Assembly (NCBI RefSeq): GCF_022478115.1
Contig: NZ_JAKGSC010000003.1
Coordinates: forward strand, 62,001 to 126,000
Source of the DNA: Tenacibaculum aquimarinum
GTDB lineage: Bacteria > Bacteroidota > Bacteroidia > Flavobacteriales > Flavobacteriaceae
Reading direction: 5' to 3'
Length of the DNA: 64,000 bases
The position numbers were made by a program, and so were the translations under genes. The notes under the pieces were generated by a model that did no database searches, was not told where the DNA came from, and saw only the letters and a list, made by a program, of their open reading frames with translations. The first letter of the stretch is position 1; each line of letters begins with the position of its first letter. Shown piece after piece: positions 10,386 through 18,320 of this stretch.

Positions 10386-10694
10386 ATGGTACAAGAATTA
10401 AGTCAAGATAACTTAGCAGAATTAGTTTCAGGAAATAAAACAGTTGTAGTACAATATTCTGCAACTTGGTGTGGAAACTGTAGAATTATGAAGCCTAAAT
10501 TTAAGAAATTAGCTTCTGAAAATGAAAACGCAGTTTTTGTTATTGCAGATGCAGAAAAATTTCCTGAAAGCAGAAAATTAGCAGATGTAAGTAATTTACC
10601 AACATTTGCAACTTTTGTAGATGGTAAATTTGTAAATCAAGTACAAACAAACAAATTTGATTCTTTAAAAGAATTGGTAAACGAGGTTCTTTAA
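10386..10694 (+). CDS. Thioredoxin-like protein
   Basis: A 102-residue single-domain thioredoxin fold. The redox motif is WCGNC (C29 and C32), unlike the classic WCGPC, and the conserved cis-proline is in NLPTFATFVDG. There is no signal peptide, so it is cytosolic. It lies 70 bases after ahpC and 3 bases before the DUF6952 gene. Serving as reductant for the peroxiredoxin is the simplest reading of the context. The Asn in place of the motif Pro should shift the redox potential; the direction cannot be judged from sequence. Confidence 0.9.
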   Translation: MVQELSQDNLAELVSGNKTVVVQYSATWCGNCRIMKPKFKKLASENENAVFVIADAEKFPESRKLADVSNLPTFATFVDGKFVNQVQTNKFDSLKELVNEVL

Positions 10695-10696
10695 TT

Positions 10697-10954
10697 ATGA
10701 AATTACCAGTAATAAAACACTTAACAAATTTTATAGAAGAAAACGATCAAGATTATTTGATTGAAACTATAGAGACACTAGAAGCTTTAACCGAAGTTCC
10801 GTCATTAAAAGATGAAGAATTAGATGTTATAGGAGAGTTAATTTCTAATATGTATGGAGCATTAGAAGTAGATAAAATGATAAAAGAAGGAACACCAAAG
10901 AAAGAAGCTTTAAATGCTTTTATGAAGCGTGTTCTTGGATCTATTGATAAATAA
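10697..10954 (+). CDS. DUF6952-type conserved small protein
   Basis: An 85-residue acidic, helical protein with no signal peptide, membrane segment or cysteine. I recognise it as the small protein (DUF6952) that follows ahpC and thioredoxin genes in many Flavobacteriia. Its start is 3 bases after the thioredoxin stop, so the two are translationally close. Function is unknown; the conserved neighbourhood points to peroxide defence. A strong terminator lies just downstream, making it the last gene of the operon. Confidence 0.82.
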   Translation: MKLPVIKHLTNFIEENDQDYLIETIETLEALTEVPSLKDEELDVIGELISNMYGALEVDKMIKEGTPKKEALNAFMKRVLGSIDK

Positions 10955-10972
10955 TGTTTTTAAAATAATGTA

Positions 10973-11004
10973 AAAAAAATCTCACAGAAATGTGAGATTT
11001 TTTT
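10973..11004 (+). terminator. Intrinsic terminator after ahpC-trx-DUF6952
   Basis: A 14-bp stem (AAAAAAATCTCACA with TGTGAGATTTTTTT) around a GAAA tetraloop, ending in a T-run. It starts 18 bases after the DUF6952 stop. Confidence 0.9.
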
Positions 11005-11069
11005 GTTTCTATAATTTTATAACTCCTTTAGGTTAATAATTATTCTGCTTATAAATAGTTGTTTAACCC

Positions 11070-11100
11070 TTGTAGTTTGTTTTCAAATACTATATATTTG
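11070..11100 (+). promoter_or_regulatory. Promoter of the lipoprotein-cyclase operon
   Basis: TTG at 11070-11072, a 20-base spacer and TATATTTG at 11093-11100 match the Bacteroidota -33/-7 consensus well. The ATG follows 38 bases later. Confidence 0.65.
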
Positions 11101-11138
11101 ACTGTTAACTAACCAGAATATATTAAAAATTAGAAATA

Positions 11139-11630
11139 ATGAAAGCACTAAAAGGATTCGTATTAATAGCAGTATTTTTTTTAATGTCTTGCTCTAGTGA
11201 TGAAGAAAAGATAGACACAACACCAATGGTTCAAGAAGTAACTGCTACTTTGGACTTAGATGCATTAAATAATTTAGCAGGAACAGATGCAACAGGATTA
11301 ATTCGTTTTAATGGTATTCCTGCATCTGAATATACAACAGAAGCAATTGTTGGAGATGAAATTATATATGAAGTAACGACAACCTCTTCAAATACAATTG
11401 TTAGGTTTGTAGAATTTCATTTTTCTTCTGGAAATGAAGAGTTGTGGGCTAACGGTTTAGAATCTGTTTTAGATACAACTGGTTGGTTAGTTGGTTTAGA
11501 GGTTTTAGAAGGAGTAAATGAAGATGATGAACTGAAATTTGACATCGATTTCCAATTAGAAGTAGATGGTCAATTGCAAAGTGAGGTTTACACAATTGAC
11601 CCAAAAATTAAAATTAAATCTAGAAGATAA
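11139..11630 (+). CDS. Putative lipoprotein of unknown function, upstream of the cyclase
   Basis: A 163-residue protein with a signal peptide and lipobox LMSC (Cys about residue 18) followed by SSDEE, which suggests export and lipidation, probably to the outer membrane. The mature part is acidic and predicted beta-rich, with no motif I recognise. A good promoter lies upstream and the cyclase gene begins 14 bases after the stop, so the two are almost certainly co-transcribed. A link between an envelope-sensing lipoprotein and the membrane cyclase is plausible but unproven. Confidence 0.8.
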   Translation: MKALKGFVLIAVFFLMSCSSDEEKIDTTPMVQEVTATLDLDALNNLAGTDATGLIRFNGIPASEYTTEAIVGDEIIYEVTTTSSNTIVRFVEFHFSSGNEELWANGLESVLDTTGWLVGLEVLEGVNEDDELKFDIDFQLEVDGQLQSEVYTIDPKIKIKSRR

Positions 11631-11644
11631 ATTTAACTTGATTT

Positions 11645-13489
11645 GTGATAAGCATCAAATTAAAACATAAAAAGTATTATTTAAAAGCCTGTTTTTTAAT
11701 AGGCTTTTTTTGTGTGTATAGCACTAATTCTTATACTCAAAATCAAAAAGAAAGTGATAGTTTAAAAAAAATACTAAGAACTAATTCATATGAAAGAAAA
11801 GATAAGTTAAAAAATTTAAGATGGATTTCTCAAGAGGAAACAAATCCGGATGAGATTTTAATATTTAGTAAAGAGTTGATAGAATCTGCCAAGGAAATGG
11901 ATTCTGTAGACTATGTTTTTTCAGGATACCAACAAATGGGGAATGCGTATCGATTGAAAAGTGAGTTAACTAAAGCTTTAGAAAATTATTTTACTGCAGC
12001 TGAAATAGCAGAAGATAATAATTTATTGAATCAACAAGCAACAATAAAAATATCTATAGCTGATGCTTATTCTATAATGGGAGATAGTAAAAACGCAGTT
12101 AGTTATTATAGAAATAGTATTGCTTTGCTTAAACAAGATGTAGAGATGGACTCAATTGATTTGGCTTCAGCTCAATTAAATTTGGGAGATGAATATTATA
12201 ATCAAAAGAAATTAGATTCGGCTTTATATTATTTTGAAGAGTCTGGAAGACTTTTTAAACTTGTTGATTACGAAATAGGAGCAGCTTATAATTTAGGTAA
12301 TGTTGGCTTGGTTTATGCAGAAAAAGATGAAAATGAAAAAGCTCAAGAAAATCTATATAAGGCTATAAGTATTCTTGAGGAATATGAAGATTATTATCCA
12401 ATTTGTGTTTATCTAGATGCAATGTCTGATGTTTATTTGGATAAAAAACAAGATGCAAAAGCATTACGATTTGCGCAAAGAAGTTTAGCGCTTGCTAAAA
12501 AATATGGATTAAAAGAGCAAATAGGAGATGGTTACTTAAAGCTTTCAACTATTTATCAGCAAGAGAAACTATATGAAAATTCATTAGATTTTTTTAAAAA
12601 ACATATAACTTATAGAGATAGTGTTAAGAATTCTGATGCAAGTAAAGAGTTGGAATTAAAGTTGCAAGAAAAAGAATTAGAGAAAGAGAAAGAAATTGAA
12701 GTAGCTAAAAAACAAAATGAACTTGACCTTGAGACAGAAAAAGGGAAAACGCAAAAAATTATTTCATATGCAATTGGTATTGCACTATTTTTAATTGGAT
12801 TATTTGCCGTTTCGTTATTTAGAAATAATAAAATTATAGCAAAAGAAAAAGAGCGTTCAGATGGGTTGTTAAAGAATATTTTACCTGAAGAAACTGCAAA
12901 CGAATTGAAAGAAAAAGGAAGCGTAACTTCTAAAAAATACAAATCTACTTCAGTTTTGTTTACCGATTTTAAAGGATTTACACAGTTTTCAGAAGGCTTA
13001 TCTCCGGAAGAATTAGTGAAAAGTATAGATTTTTATTTTTCGAAGTTTGATGAAATTATAGATAAACACAATTTAGAAAAAATAAAAACAATAGGAGATG
13101 CGTACATGTGTGCTGGTGGTTTGCCTTATCCAACGGAAGATCATGCTTATAAATCGGTCTTAGCAGCTTTAGAAATTGCAGATTTTGTAAAAAAAGCAAT
13201 GAGTAATGCAGATAAAAATGCATCTTTTGATATTAGAATTGGTATTAATACTGGTTCCGTTGTGGCTGGAGTTGTTGGTACTAAAAAGTTTGCCTATGAT
13301 ATTTGGGGAGATGCTGTAAATATTGCTAGTAGAATGGAAAGTTCTGGTGAGCCTGGTAAAGTTAATATTAGTGAATCTACTTATAACTTATTAAAAGATA
13401 ACAAAGAGTTTGTGTTTGAATCTAGAGGAGCAATAGAAGCAAAAGGGAAAGGAAAGATTAAGATGTATTTTGTAGATAGAGCTAGTTAA
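11645..13489 (+). CDS. TPR-containing membrane class III adenylate cyclase
   Basis: A 614-residue protein with signal peptide (about 1-31), five to six TPR-like repeats (about 90-325) likely outside the cytoplasm, a charged coiled coil (330-370), one membrane helix (372-392) and a cytosolic class III cyclase domain (about 432-612). All catalytic residues are in one chain: metal Asp D441 (FTDFKGFT) and D485 (IGDAY), transition-state N559 and R563, and the adenine-selecting pair K481 (KTIGDAY) and D552 (YDIWG). This predicts cAMP synthesis by a homodimer rather than a pyrimidine cyclase. Translation seems to start at GTG, because a stop codon lies six bases upstream in frame and no early ATG exists. 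Its end overlaps the convergent deaminase gene by four bases. Confidence 0.9.
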   Translation: MISIKLKHKKYYLKACFLIGFFCVYSTNSYTQNQKESDSLKKILRTNSYERKDKLKNLRWISQEETNPDEILIFSKELIESAKEMDSVDYVFSGYQQMGNAYRLKSELTKALENYFTAAEIAEDNNLLNQQATIKISIADAYSIMGDSKNAVSYYRNSIALLKQDVEMDSIDLASAQLNLGDEYYNQKKLDSALYYFEESGRLFKLVDYEIGAAYNLGNVGLVYAEKDENEKAQENLYKAISILEEYEDYYPICVYLDAMSDVYLDKKQDAKALRFAQRSLALAKKYGLKEQIGDGYLKLSTIYQQEKLYENSLDFFKKHITYRDSVKNSDASKELELKLQEKELEKEKEIEVAKKQNELDLETEKGKTQKIISYAIGIALFLIGLFAVSLFRNNKIIAKEKERSDGLLKNILPEETANELKEKGSVTSKKYKSTSVLFTDFKGFTQFSEGLSPEELVKSIDFYFSKFDEIIDKHNLEKIKTIGDAYMCAGGLPYPTEDHAYKSVLAALEIADFVKKAMSNADKNASFDIRIGINTGSVVAGVVGTKKFAYDIWGDAVNIASRMESSGEPGKVNISESTYNLLKDNKEFVFESRGAIEAKGKGKIKMYFVDRAS

Positions 13490-14391
13490 AAAGCATTATT
13501 TCTAATTATTTCTAACTCATTCAAAGAAAATATTGAGTTGCTATATAGGTTATAAAATTCATCAGAAATAGTAGCATTAAACAAGATTAAATCATCAGTA
13601 TTTACGGTTACTTTTATTCCGTTGTCAAATAACTTTTTTATTGGATGTGCCTTGATGTTTTTTACTGTTCCAAGTGAAATATTACTTTGAGGACAAATAT
13701 TTAATCGAATATCTCTTTCCAAAATTAAATCCATAGTTTTTTGAGAATTTATCGCGTTTATTCCATGTTGTAATTCATCTGGATTTAGCATTAATATAGT
13801 TTCTTCAATACTTTTGCAATCAGAAAACTCACCAATATGAACCTTGGTTTTTATGTTGTTTCTTTTAGCTGTTTTAAAGAGTTCTTGAAAAGGTACAAGA
13901 TTTTGATCTGCTTCTTTTCCATATAAATCGATACCGTTAAAAACGCCACTGTTAATGCATTGTTCGCCGTATTCATAAACTTTATCAATAGGTAAATCTT
14001 TATTGATTCCGATATCTGGTCTAAAATCAATTTTAGCTTTGTATTTTTCTTTTATTCTTTTTACTTGTTGAATTACTTCATCTAAAGAGTTGTTAAAAAA
14101 ACGAGCTAAATTAACATCAACACTAGCTTCAAGGAGTGTTATATTATCATCAATGCTACTTTCTATAGAGATTTCCATAAAATTAATAACATCTTCACTA
14201 GTAAGCATGCTTTTATTTAAATGACCGTAAATAAAATCAATCATGCCAACTAGACCATCATATTTATCGGGAAATATAATATCTGAATTTGGATATTTTT
14301 CTAAAAATCTTTTTTGTGAACCTCCTAAATGAAAGTGATTATGAACATCTGCTTTTTTTAATTCATGAAAGTAAGCGTGTGTTTTGTCCAT
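13486..14391 (-). CDS. Adenosine-deaminase-like metal hydrolase, partner of the PycTM-type effector
   Basis: A 301-residue TIM-barrel deaminase of the adenosine/AMP deaminase superfamily. Metal ligands H19 and H21 (HFHLGG), H185 with catalytic E188 (VHIGE), H209 (LQHG) and D266 (NTDD) are all present, so it should be active. It is shorter than canonical adenosine deaminases (about 330-350) and has G instead of D in the usual HLDG motif. Its ATG overlaps the stop of the membrane effector gene by one base, indicating coupled translation. ADA-fold enzymes act in immunity in RADAR RdrB and Cad1/CAAD1, where ATP or adenosine groups are deaminated. Whether this one deaminates adenosine, a nucleotide or a cyclic nucleotide product is not visible. 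Confidence 0.85.
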   Translation of the reverse strand: MDKTHAYFHELKKADVHNHFHLGGSQKRFLEKYPNSDIIFPDKYDGLVGMIDFIYGHLNKSMLTSEDVINFMEISIESSIDDNITLLEASVDVNLARFFNNSLDEVIQQVKRIKEKYKAKIDFRPDIGINKDLPIDKVYEYGEQCINSGVFNGIDLYGKEADQNLVPFQELFKTAKRNNIKTKVHIGEFSDCKSIEETILMLNPDELQHGINAINSQKTMDLILERDIRLNICPQSNISLGTVKNIKAHPIKKLFDNGIKVTVNTDDLILFNATISDEFYNLYSNSIFSLNELEIIRNNAF

Positions 14392-14957
14392 TATTTTAGA
14401 ATTAATAGTATTACAATTTCTGATAAGATTAAAAGAAGTAAAATAGCCAAACTAATTACTAAATAACGAATTGCAGTGTTAACACTCTTAAACTTTAAAG
14501 CTGTTATTTTAGCATTAATATAGATCTGTTGCCCAATTTGATCGTATATTTTTTCTTTGTCAACTGTGGTTTTTAAAAACGTTTTAGAAAACTGATTTAT
14601 ATCTCCATATTTAGAAACAATATCTCCAAAAAAGAAAACATTAGAATCGTACTTTTTTTCAATCCTTGGTATAAATGTACTAACGCTATGAAAAATTGAA
14701 ATTAGAGTGCTAACTAGCCATAAAAACAAAAGAACATAAAGAAAACTGTAGTCTGCTAAATTTTCTTTTACACGTTCTGCATTTTGATATACGAAGTTAA
14801 AAATAATACCAAAAAAAGATAAAATTAAACCAGCTTTAAGTTCAGAAGATTTTATCAATCCAACTAAGTAATCCATTGCGCCCCAATAATGGAATGTTAA
14901 ATCTCCAGCATTCAATTCTTCTTTAGTAAAAGAAGTTTTTTGTTCTTCAGTTTTCAT
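14391..14957 (-). CDS. Pycsar-type effector (PycTM / DUF5706 family)
   Basis: A 188-residue inner-membrane protein with helices at about 41-57, 71-95 and 164-187. It resembles the PycTM/DUF5706 family: an N-terminal helical lead with the SSELKAGLILSF segment, the central VFFFGDI motif (107-113), and a C-terminal QQIYINAKITALKFKSVNTA stretch before the last helix. In Pycsar defence, PycTM proteins disrupt the membrane after sensing cCMP or cUMP made by a PycC cyclase. Here no PycC is adjacent: the partner is an adenosine-deaminase-like enzyme with a one-base overlap, and the nearest cyclase is the convergent TPR adenylate cyclase. Family call rests on pattern recognition, not on a profile search. 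Confidence 0.82.
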   Translation of the reverse strand: MKTEEQKTSFTKEELNAGDLTFHYWGAMDYLVGLIKSSELKAGLILSFFGIIFNFVYQNAERVKENLADYSFLYVLLFLWLVSTLISIFHSVSTFIPRIEKKYDSNVFFFGDIVSKYGDINQFSKTFLKTTVDKEKIYDQIGQQIYINAKITALKFKSVNTAIRYLVISLAILLLLILSEIVILLILK

Positions 14958-15003
14958 CTTATTTGGTTAGAAGTGAAACATAAAAGTAACTAAAAAGATT
15001 TTG

Positions 15004-15168
15004 TTATGAATTATTATTGCTTTTTTGATCGTTTACTTTTTTTATTATAGCTTTTAAACGCTCTTTGTTAAGTTGTTTTTCTAGCTTTACTTTATTGATT
15101 TTCTGATTCATCAATTTAGTATGTTTTGCTTTGTTAACAGTGTTTTTTGCTTTTCCTTTTTTTGACAT
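15004..15168 (-). CDS. Small basic protein, 54 residues
   Basis: A 54-codon ORF (MSKKGKAKNTVNKAKHTKLM... ending NDQKSNNNS) very rich in Lys and Asn, with no Cys, Trp or Phe, and a helical amphipathic middle (KLEKQLNKERLKAIIKK). It starts 30 bases after the rimK stop on the same strand, so it probably closes that operon. I recall similar short KHTKLMN-type proteins in other Flavobacteriia. The composition suggests RNA, DNA or ribosome binding. It could be spurious, but frame, start and composition favour a gene. Confidence 0.65.
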   Translation of the reverse strand: MSKKGKAKNTVNKAKHTKLMNQKINKVKLEKQLNKERLKAIIKKVNDQKSNNNS

Positions 15169-15197
15169 AGAATTTATTCTCCTTTCAGAAAAAAATA

Positions 15198-16073
15198 TTA
15201 TTCAACGTGAATTTCTAAATAACGAATTATTTCTTTGGCAATGTTTTTACCTGTTGCTGTTTCAATTCCCTCTAAACCTGGAGAAGAATTTACTTCTAAA
15301 ACTAAAGGACCTTTAGAAGATTGTAACATATCTACACCTGCAACACCTAAGCCTAAAGCTTTTGTTGCTTTTAAAGCAGTTTTTTCTTCTTCGTCTGTTA
15401 ATTCTATAACAGTTGCGTTTCCACCTCTATGTAAGTTTGAACGGAATTCTCCTTCTTTTCCTTGACGTTTCATCGCGCCAACTATTTTTCCATCAACAAC
15501 AAATGCTCTAATGTCTGCTCCGCCTGCTTCTTTTATAAATTCTTGAGCAATCACTCTAGCGCCAAGACCATTAAAGGCTTCTAAGACTGAGGTTGCAGCG
15601 TTTTTAGTTTCAGCCAACACAACACCTAAACCTTGAGTTCCTTCTAGTAATTTTAAAATTAAAGGAGCTCCACCAACAGATTCTACAACGTGCTCTACAT
15701 CTTTAGTGTAATTTGTAAAAACGGTTTTCGGTAAGCCAACTCCCGCTCTTGCTAAAATTTGTAAACTACTTAGTTTATCTCTCGATTTTACTAACGCTTG
15801 AGAAGAAACAGCAGAAAATACTTTCATCATTTCAAATTGACGAATAACTGCAGTACCATAAAAAGTTACTGAAGCTCCAATTCTTGGAATTATTGCGTCA
15901 ATATTTTCTAAGTATTCACCTTTATAAAATATTTTAGGAGATTTTTTTTCAATCTCAATATTGCATTTTAAGTGATCTACTACTAAAACTTCGTGCTTTC
16001 TTTTCTGAGCAGCTTCTACTAATCTTCTAGTTGAATATAAGTTAGGGTTTCTAGATAATATTACAATTCTCAT
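15198..16073 (-). CDS. rimK: RimK-family ATP-grasp alpha-L-glutamate ligase
   Basis: A 291-residue ATP-grasp ligase, the family length. N-terminal pre-ATP-grasp domain includes [12 protein letters not shown]; the ATP-binding part has [29 protein letters not shown], and metal ligands in [11 protein letters not shown]. RimK adds glutamates to the C terminus of ribosomal protein S6; other members modify different targets. The upstream gene encodes the RimK-associated aspartic-type protease domain and overlaps it by one base, a recurrent pairing. The small basic protein downstream may be a third member. Confidence 0.93.
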   Translation of the reverse strand: MRIVILSRNPNLYSTRRLVEAAQKRKHEVLVVDHLKCNIEIEKKSPKIFYKGEYLENIDAIIPRIGASVTFYGTAVIRQFEMMKVFSAVSSQALVKSRDKLSSLQILARAGVGLPKTVFTNYTKDVEHVVESVGGAPLILKLLEGTQGLGVVLAETKNAATSVLEAFNGLGARVIAQEFIKEAGGADIRAFVVDGKIVGAMKRQGKEGEFRSNLHRGGNATVIELTDEEEKTALKATKALGLGVAGVDMLQSSKGPLVLEVNSSPGLEGIETATGKNIAKEIIRYLEIHVE

Positions 16074-16510
16074 TAGTTTTTTTGTTTTAGTTTGTAGGAT
16101 AAATCTTTTTTAATGGCGTCAATTATAAATCTTTTGTTTAAAAATTTTCTTCCCAATAATATAGGGAATTTCATTTCCTTACGTTGGCTTAGCGTTAAAT
16201 CAATTGGAAAACTTTTATTAAAAATGATAATTTCTGTCTGAATCATAAATCGTTTTTCAGCAATACCATTAGAGCTTTTTACCATTTTTGAGGTGTAATT
16301 TCTCGAGGTAAATTCCTTATTATTGTATAACGGATGCTCCGGATCTAATAATGTATATTTAATTAATGATTCTTTGTCATTTTTTACTTCCTTAATATTA
16401 ATACAATGTATTGAAGAGGTGTAAGCGCCAGAATCAATTTTTAAATCAATGTCAAATAATGATAATTCAGGAAAATCTCCTTTATCAAAACGACCAATTG
16501 TTATTTTCAT
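16073..16510 (-). CDS. RimK-associated retropepsin-like protease (COG4067)
   Basis: A 145-residue protein with the retropepsin-type motif [10 protein letters not shown] (about residues 26-35), a flap-like middle and the C-terminal [17 protein letters not shown] motif typical of this family, often labelled ATP-dependent zinc protease. The Asp in DSGA is the expected catalytic residue of a homodimeric aspartic peptidase. It overlaps rimK by one base (TAATG), so the two are translationally coupled. It may trim glutamate tails added by RimK; this is inference from repeated pairing. Confidence 0.85.
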   Translation of the reverse strand: MKITIGRFDKGDFPELSLFDIDLKIDSGAYTSSIHCINIKEVKNDKESLIKYTLLDPEHPLYNNKEFTSRNYTSKMVKSSNGIAEKRFMIQTEIIIFNKSFPIDLTLSQRKEMKFPILLGRKFLNKRFIIDAIKKDLSYKLKQKN

Positions 16511-16568
16511 TTATTTAAATTAATAAAAAGTAAAATTAGGTATACTAATTCAATTAAAACAAATTTTT

Positions 16569-18125
16569 TTACATTTTAGCTATAGCTGCTTCCGCACAAC
16601 GTTCTCCGTCCATTGCTGCAGAAATAATTCCACCAGCGTAACCGCCACCTTCTCCACAAGGAAATAATCCTTCTATTTCTGGGTGTTCTAAGTTTTCTTT
16701 CCTCGGAATATTTACGGGTGAAGATGTTCTAGATTCTACTCCAATAATATTGGCTTCATTGGTGTGATAACCGTGCATTTTTTGACCGAAAGCCGCAAAG
16801 CCCTTTCGTAATCTTCCACCAATAATTTTAGGCAGAAGTGAATGTAATGGAGCTGATTTTAATCCTGGTTGATACGAGGTTTCATTTAAATCTGTTGAGG
16901 TTTTTCCGTCAACAAAATCTACCAAACGTTGTGCTGGAGCAACTTGACTTCTTCCTCCTGCAAAAAATGCTATTTTTTCTAAATCTTTTTGAAATTCTAA
17001 ACCTTTTAAAGCACCAAATTCCTCATATTTTTTAAAGTCTTTATCAATATCTAATTCCACAACAATTCCAGAATTAGCAAACTTGTTATTTCTACGTGAA
17101 GGAGACATTCCGTTTACTACAACTTCGCCATTTGCCGTTGCTGCAGGAACTATAAATCCGCCAGGACACATGCAAAAAGAATATACGCCTCTATTGTTTA
17201 CTTGATGTACCAAACTGTATGCTGCGGCTGGTAGTAACTCGTCTCTTTCTCCAGAACAACTATATTGAATCTGGTCAATTATTTCTTGCGGATGCTCAAC
17301 ACGAACGCCCATTGCAAAAGATTTTGCTTTTAAGGCGATGTCTTTTTTATGTAACAATTCGTAAATATCTCTTGCGGAATGTCCAGTTGCCAAAATAACA
17401 GAATTAACAGCCATTTCTGTTCCGTTTTGAAGCTGGATAGCTTGTAATTTGTTATTCTTAATTACAAAATCTGTAACTCTGCTTTCAAAATGAATTTCGC
17501 CCCCAAACTTTATAATTTGTTCACGGATATTCTGAATAATCTTAGGCAGTTTATTAGTTCCAATATGTGGATGAGCGTCTACCAAAATTTGATCTGTTGC
17601 TCCATGAAAAACTAAGTTTTCAAAAATTCTTCTAACATCACCACGTTTTAGAGAACGCGTGTATAATTTTCCGTCAGAATAAGTACCTGCACCGCCTTCT
17701 CCAAAACAGTAATTAGAATCTTCGTTTACAAAGTGTTCTTGATTAATAGCACGTAAATCACGCCTTCTATCTTGTACATTCTTACCACGCTCTAAAACAA
17801 TTGGTTTAAAACCTAACTCAATACAGCGCAAAGCAGCGTACATTCCTGCAGGACCAAAACCAATAATATGAACTTCTTTTGCTTTAGAAACATCTTTGTA
17901 GTCAAAAATATATTCTGATTTCTCAGGAATATTTTCGTTGATATAAACCGCAACTTTATAATTAAAAATGATGTCTTTTTTACGAGCATCAATAGATTTT
18001 CGTAAAACTTTTACAGCATTAATTTCATTTCTAGCGATATCTAATTTCTTAGCAGCTTTAAAAAGTAAGATATCTTCTTTTCTTTCTTCAATAAGATTTA
18101 CTCGGAGTTGCAATTCTTTTATCAT
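16569..18125 (-). CDS. FAD-dependent dehydrogenase, COG2509 family
   Basis: A 518-residue flavoprotein. After an N-terminal domain of about 80 residues comes the dinucleotide-binding loop GFGPAGMYAALR (89-100), the acidic end LERGKNVQDRRRD, the signature NYCFGEGGAGTYSDGKLYTR, and the C-terminal FAD motif LFPCGEGGGYAGGIISAAMDG. This is the arrangement of the COG2509 NAD/FAD-utilising dehydrogenases, whose substrate is not established. It stands alone, 58 bases from the RimK operon, with a repeat element upstream of its start. Confidence 0.88.
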   Translation of the reverse strand: MIKELQLRVNLIEERKEDILLFKAAKKLDIARNEINAVKVLRKSIDARKKDIIFNYKVAVYINENIPEKSEYIFDYKDVSKAKEVHIIGFGPAGMYAALRCIELGFKPIVLERGKNVQDRRRDLRAINQEHFVNEDSNYCFGEGGAGTYSDGKLYTRSLKRGDVRRIFENLVFHGATDQILVDAHPHIGTNKLPKIIQNIREQIIKFGGEIHFESRVTDFVIKNNKLQAIQLQNGTEMAVNSVILATGHSARDIYELLHKKDIALKAKSFAMGVRVEHPQEIIDQIQYSCSGERDELLPAAAYSLVHQVNNRGVYSFCMCPGGFIVPAATANGEVVVNGMSPSRRNNKFANSGIVVELDIDKDFKKYEEFGALKGLEFQKDLEKIAFFAGGRSQVAPAQRLVDFVDGKTSTDLNETSYQPGLKSAPLHSLLPKIIGGRLRKGFAAFGQKMHGYHTNEANIIGVESRTSSPVNIPRKENLEHPEIEGLFPCGEGGGYAGGIISAAMDGERCAEAAIAKM

Positions 18126-18178
18126 GGTGCAAAATTACGGAAAACTTTGCATTGATTATTATATGTAAAAAAGGAAAT

Positions 18179-18317
18179 TTCGCTAACGTGCTTGTGTATG
18201 GTTAGTTGCGTGTTTCAGCAACTAATTTAGTAAACAAAAACGAACGCGAGAAAATTCCGAAGGAATTTTCCAAATAAGCACTTGCCAAAGCAATTAATTA
18301 TACACGTTGTTGGCAAA
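18179..18317. repeat. Intergenic repeat element, left copy flanking the FISUMP lipoprotein
   Basis: The element runs from TTCGCTAACGT (18179-18189) to TTGGCAAA (18310-18317). Inside is a perfect hairpin, GAAAATTCC-GAA-GGAATTTTC (18250-18270). Its two ends are imperfect inverted copies of each other. Both end motifs recur, inverted, on the other side of the neighbouring lipoprotein gene. It resembles dispersed intergenic repeats I have seen in Flavobacteriia, but copy number cannot be counted from one window. Confidence 0.6.
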
Positions 18318-18320
18318 TCG

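Noticed and set aside
11645..13489. PycC-type pyrimidine cyclase for the neighbouring PycTM-like effector
   Set aside because: The cyclase retains K481 and D552, the adenine-selecting pair, and has a TPR-membrane architecture unlike PycC; it is called an adenylate cyclase.
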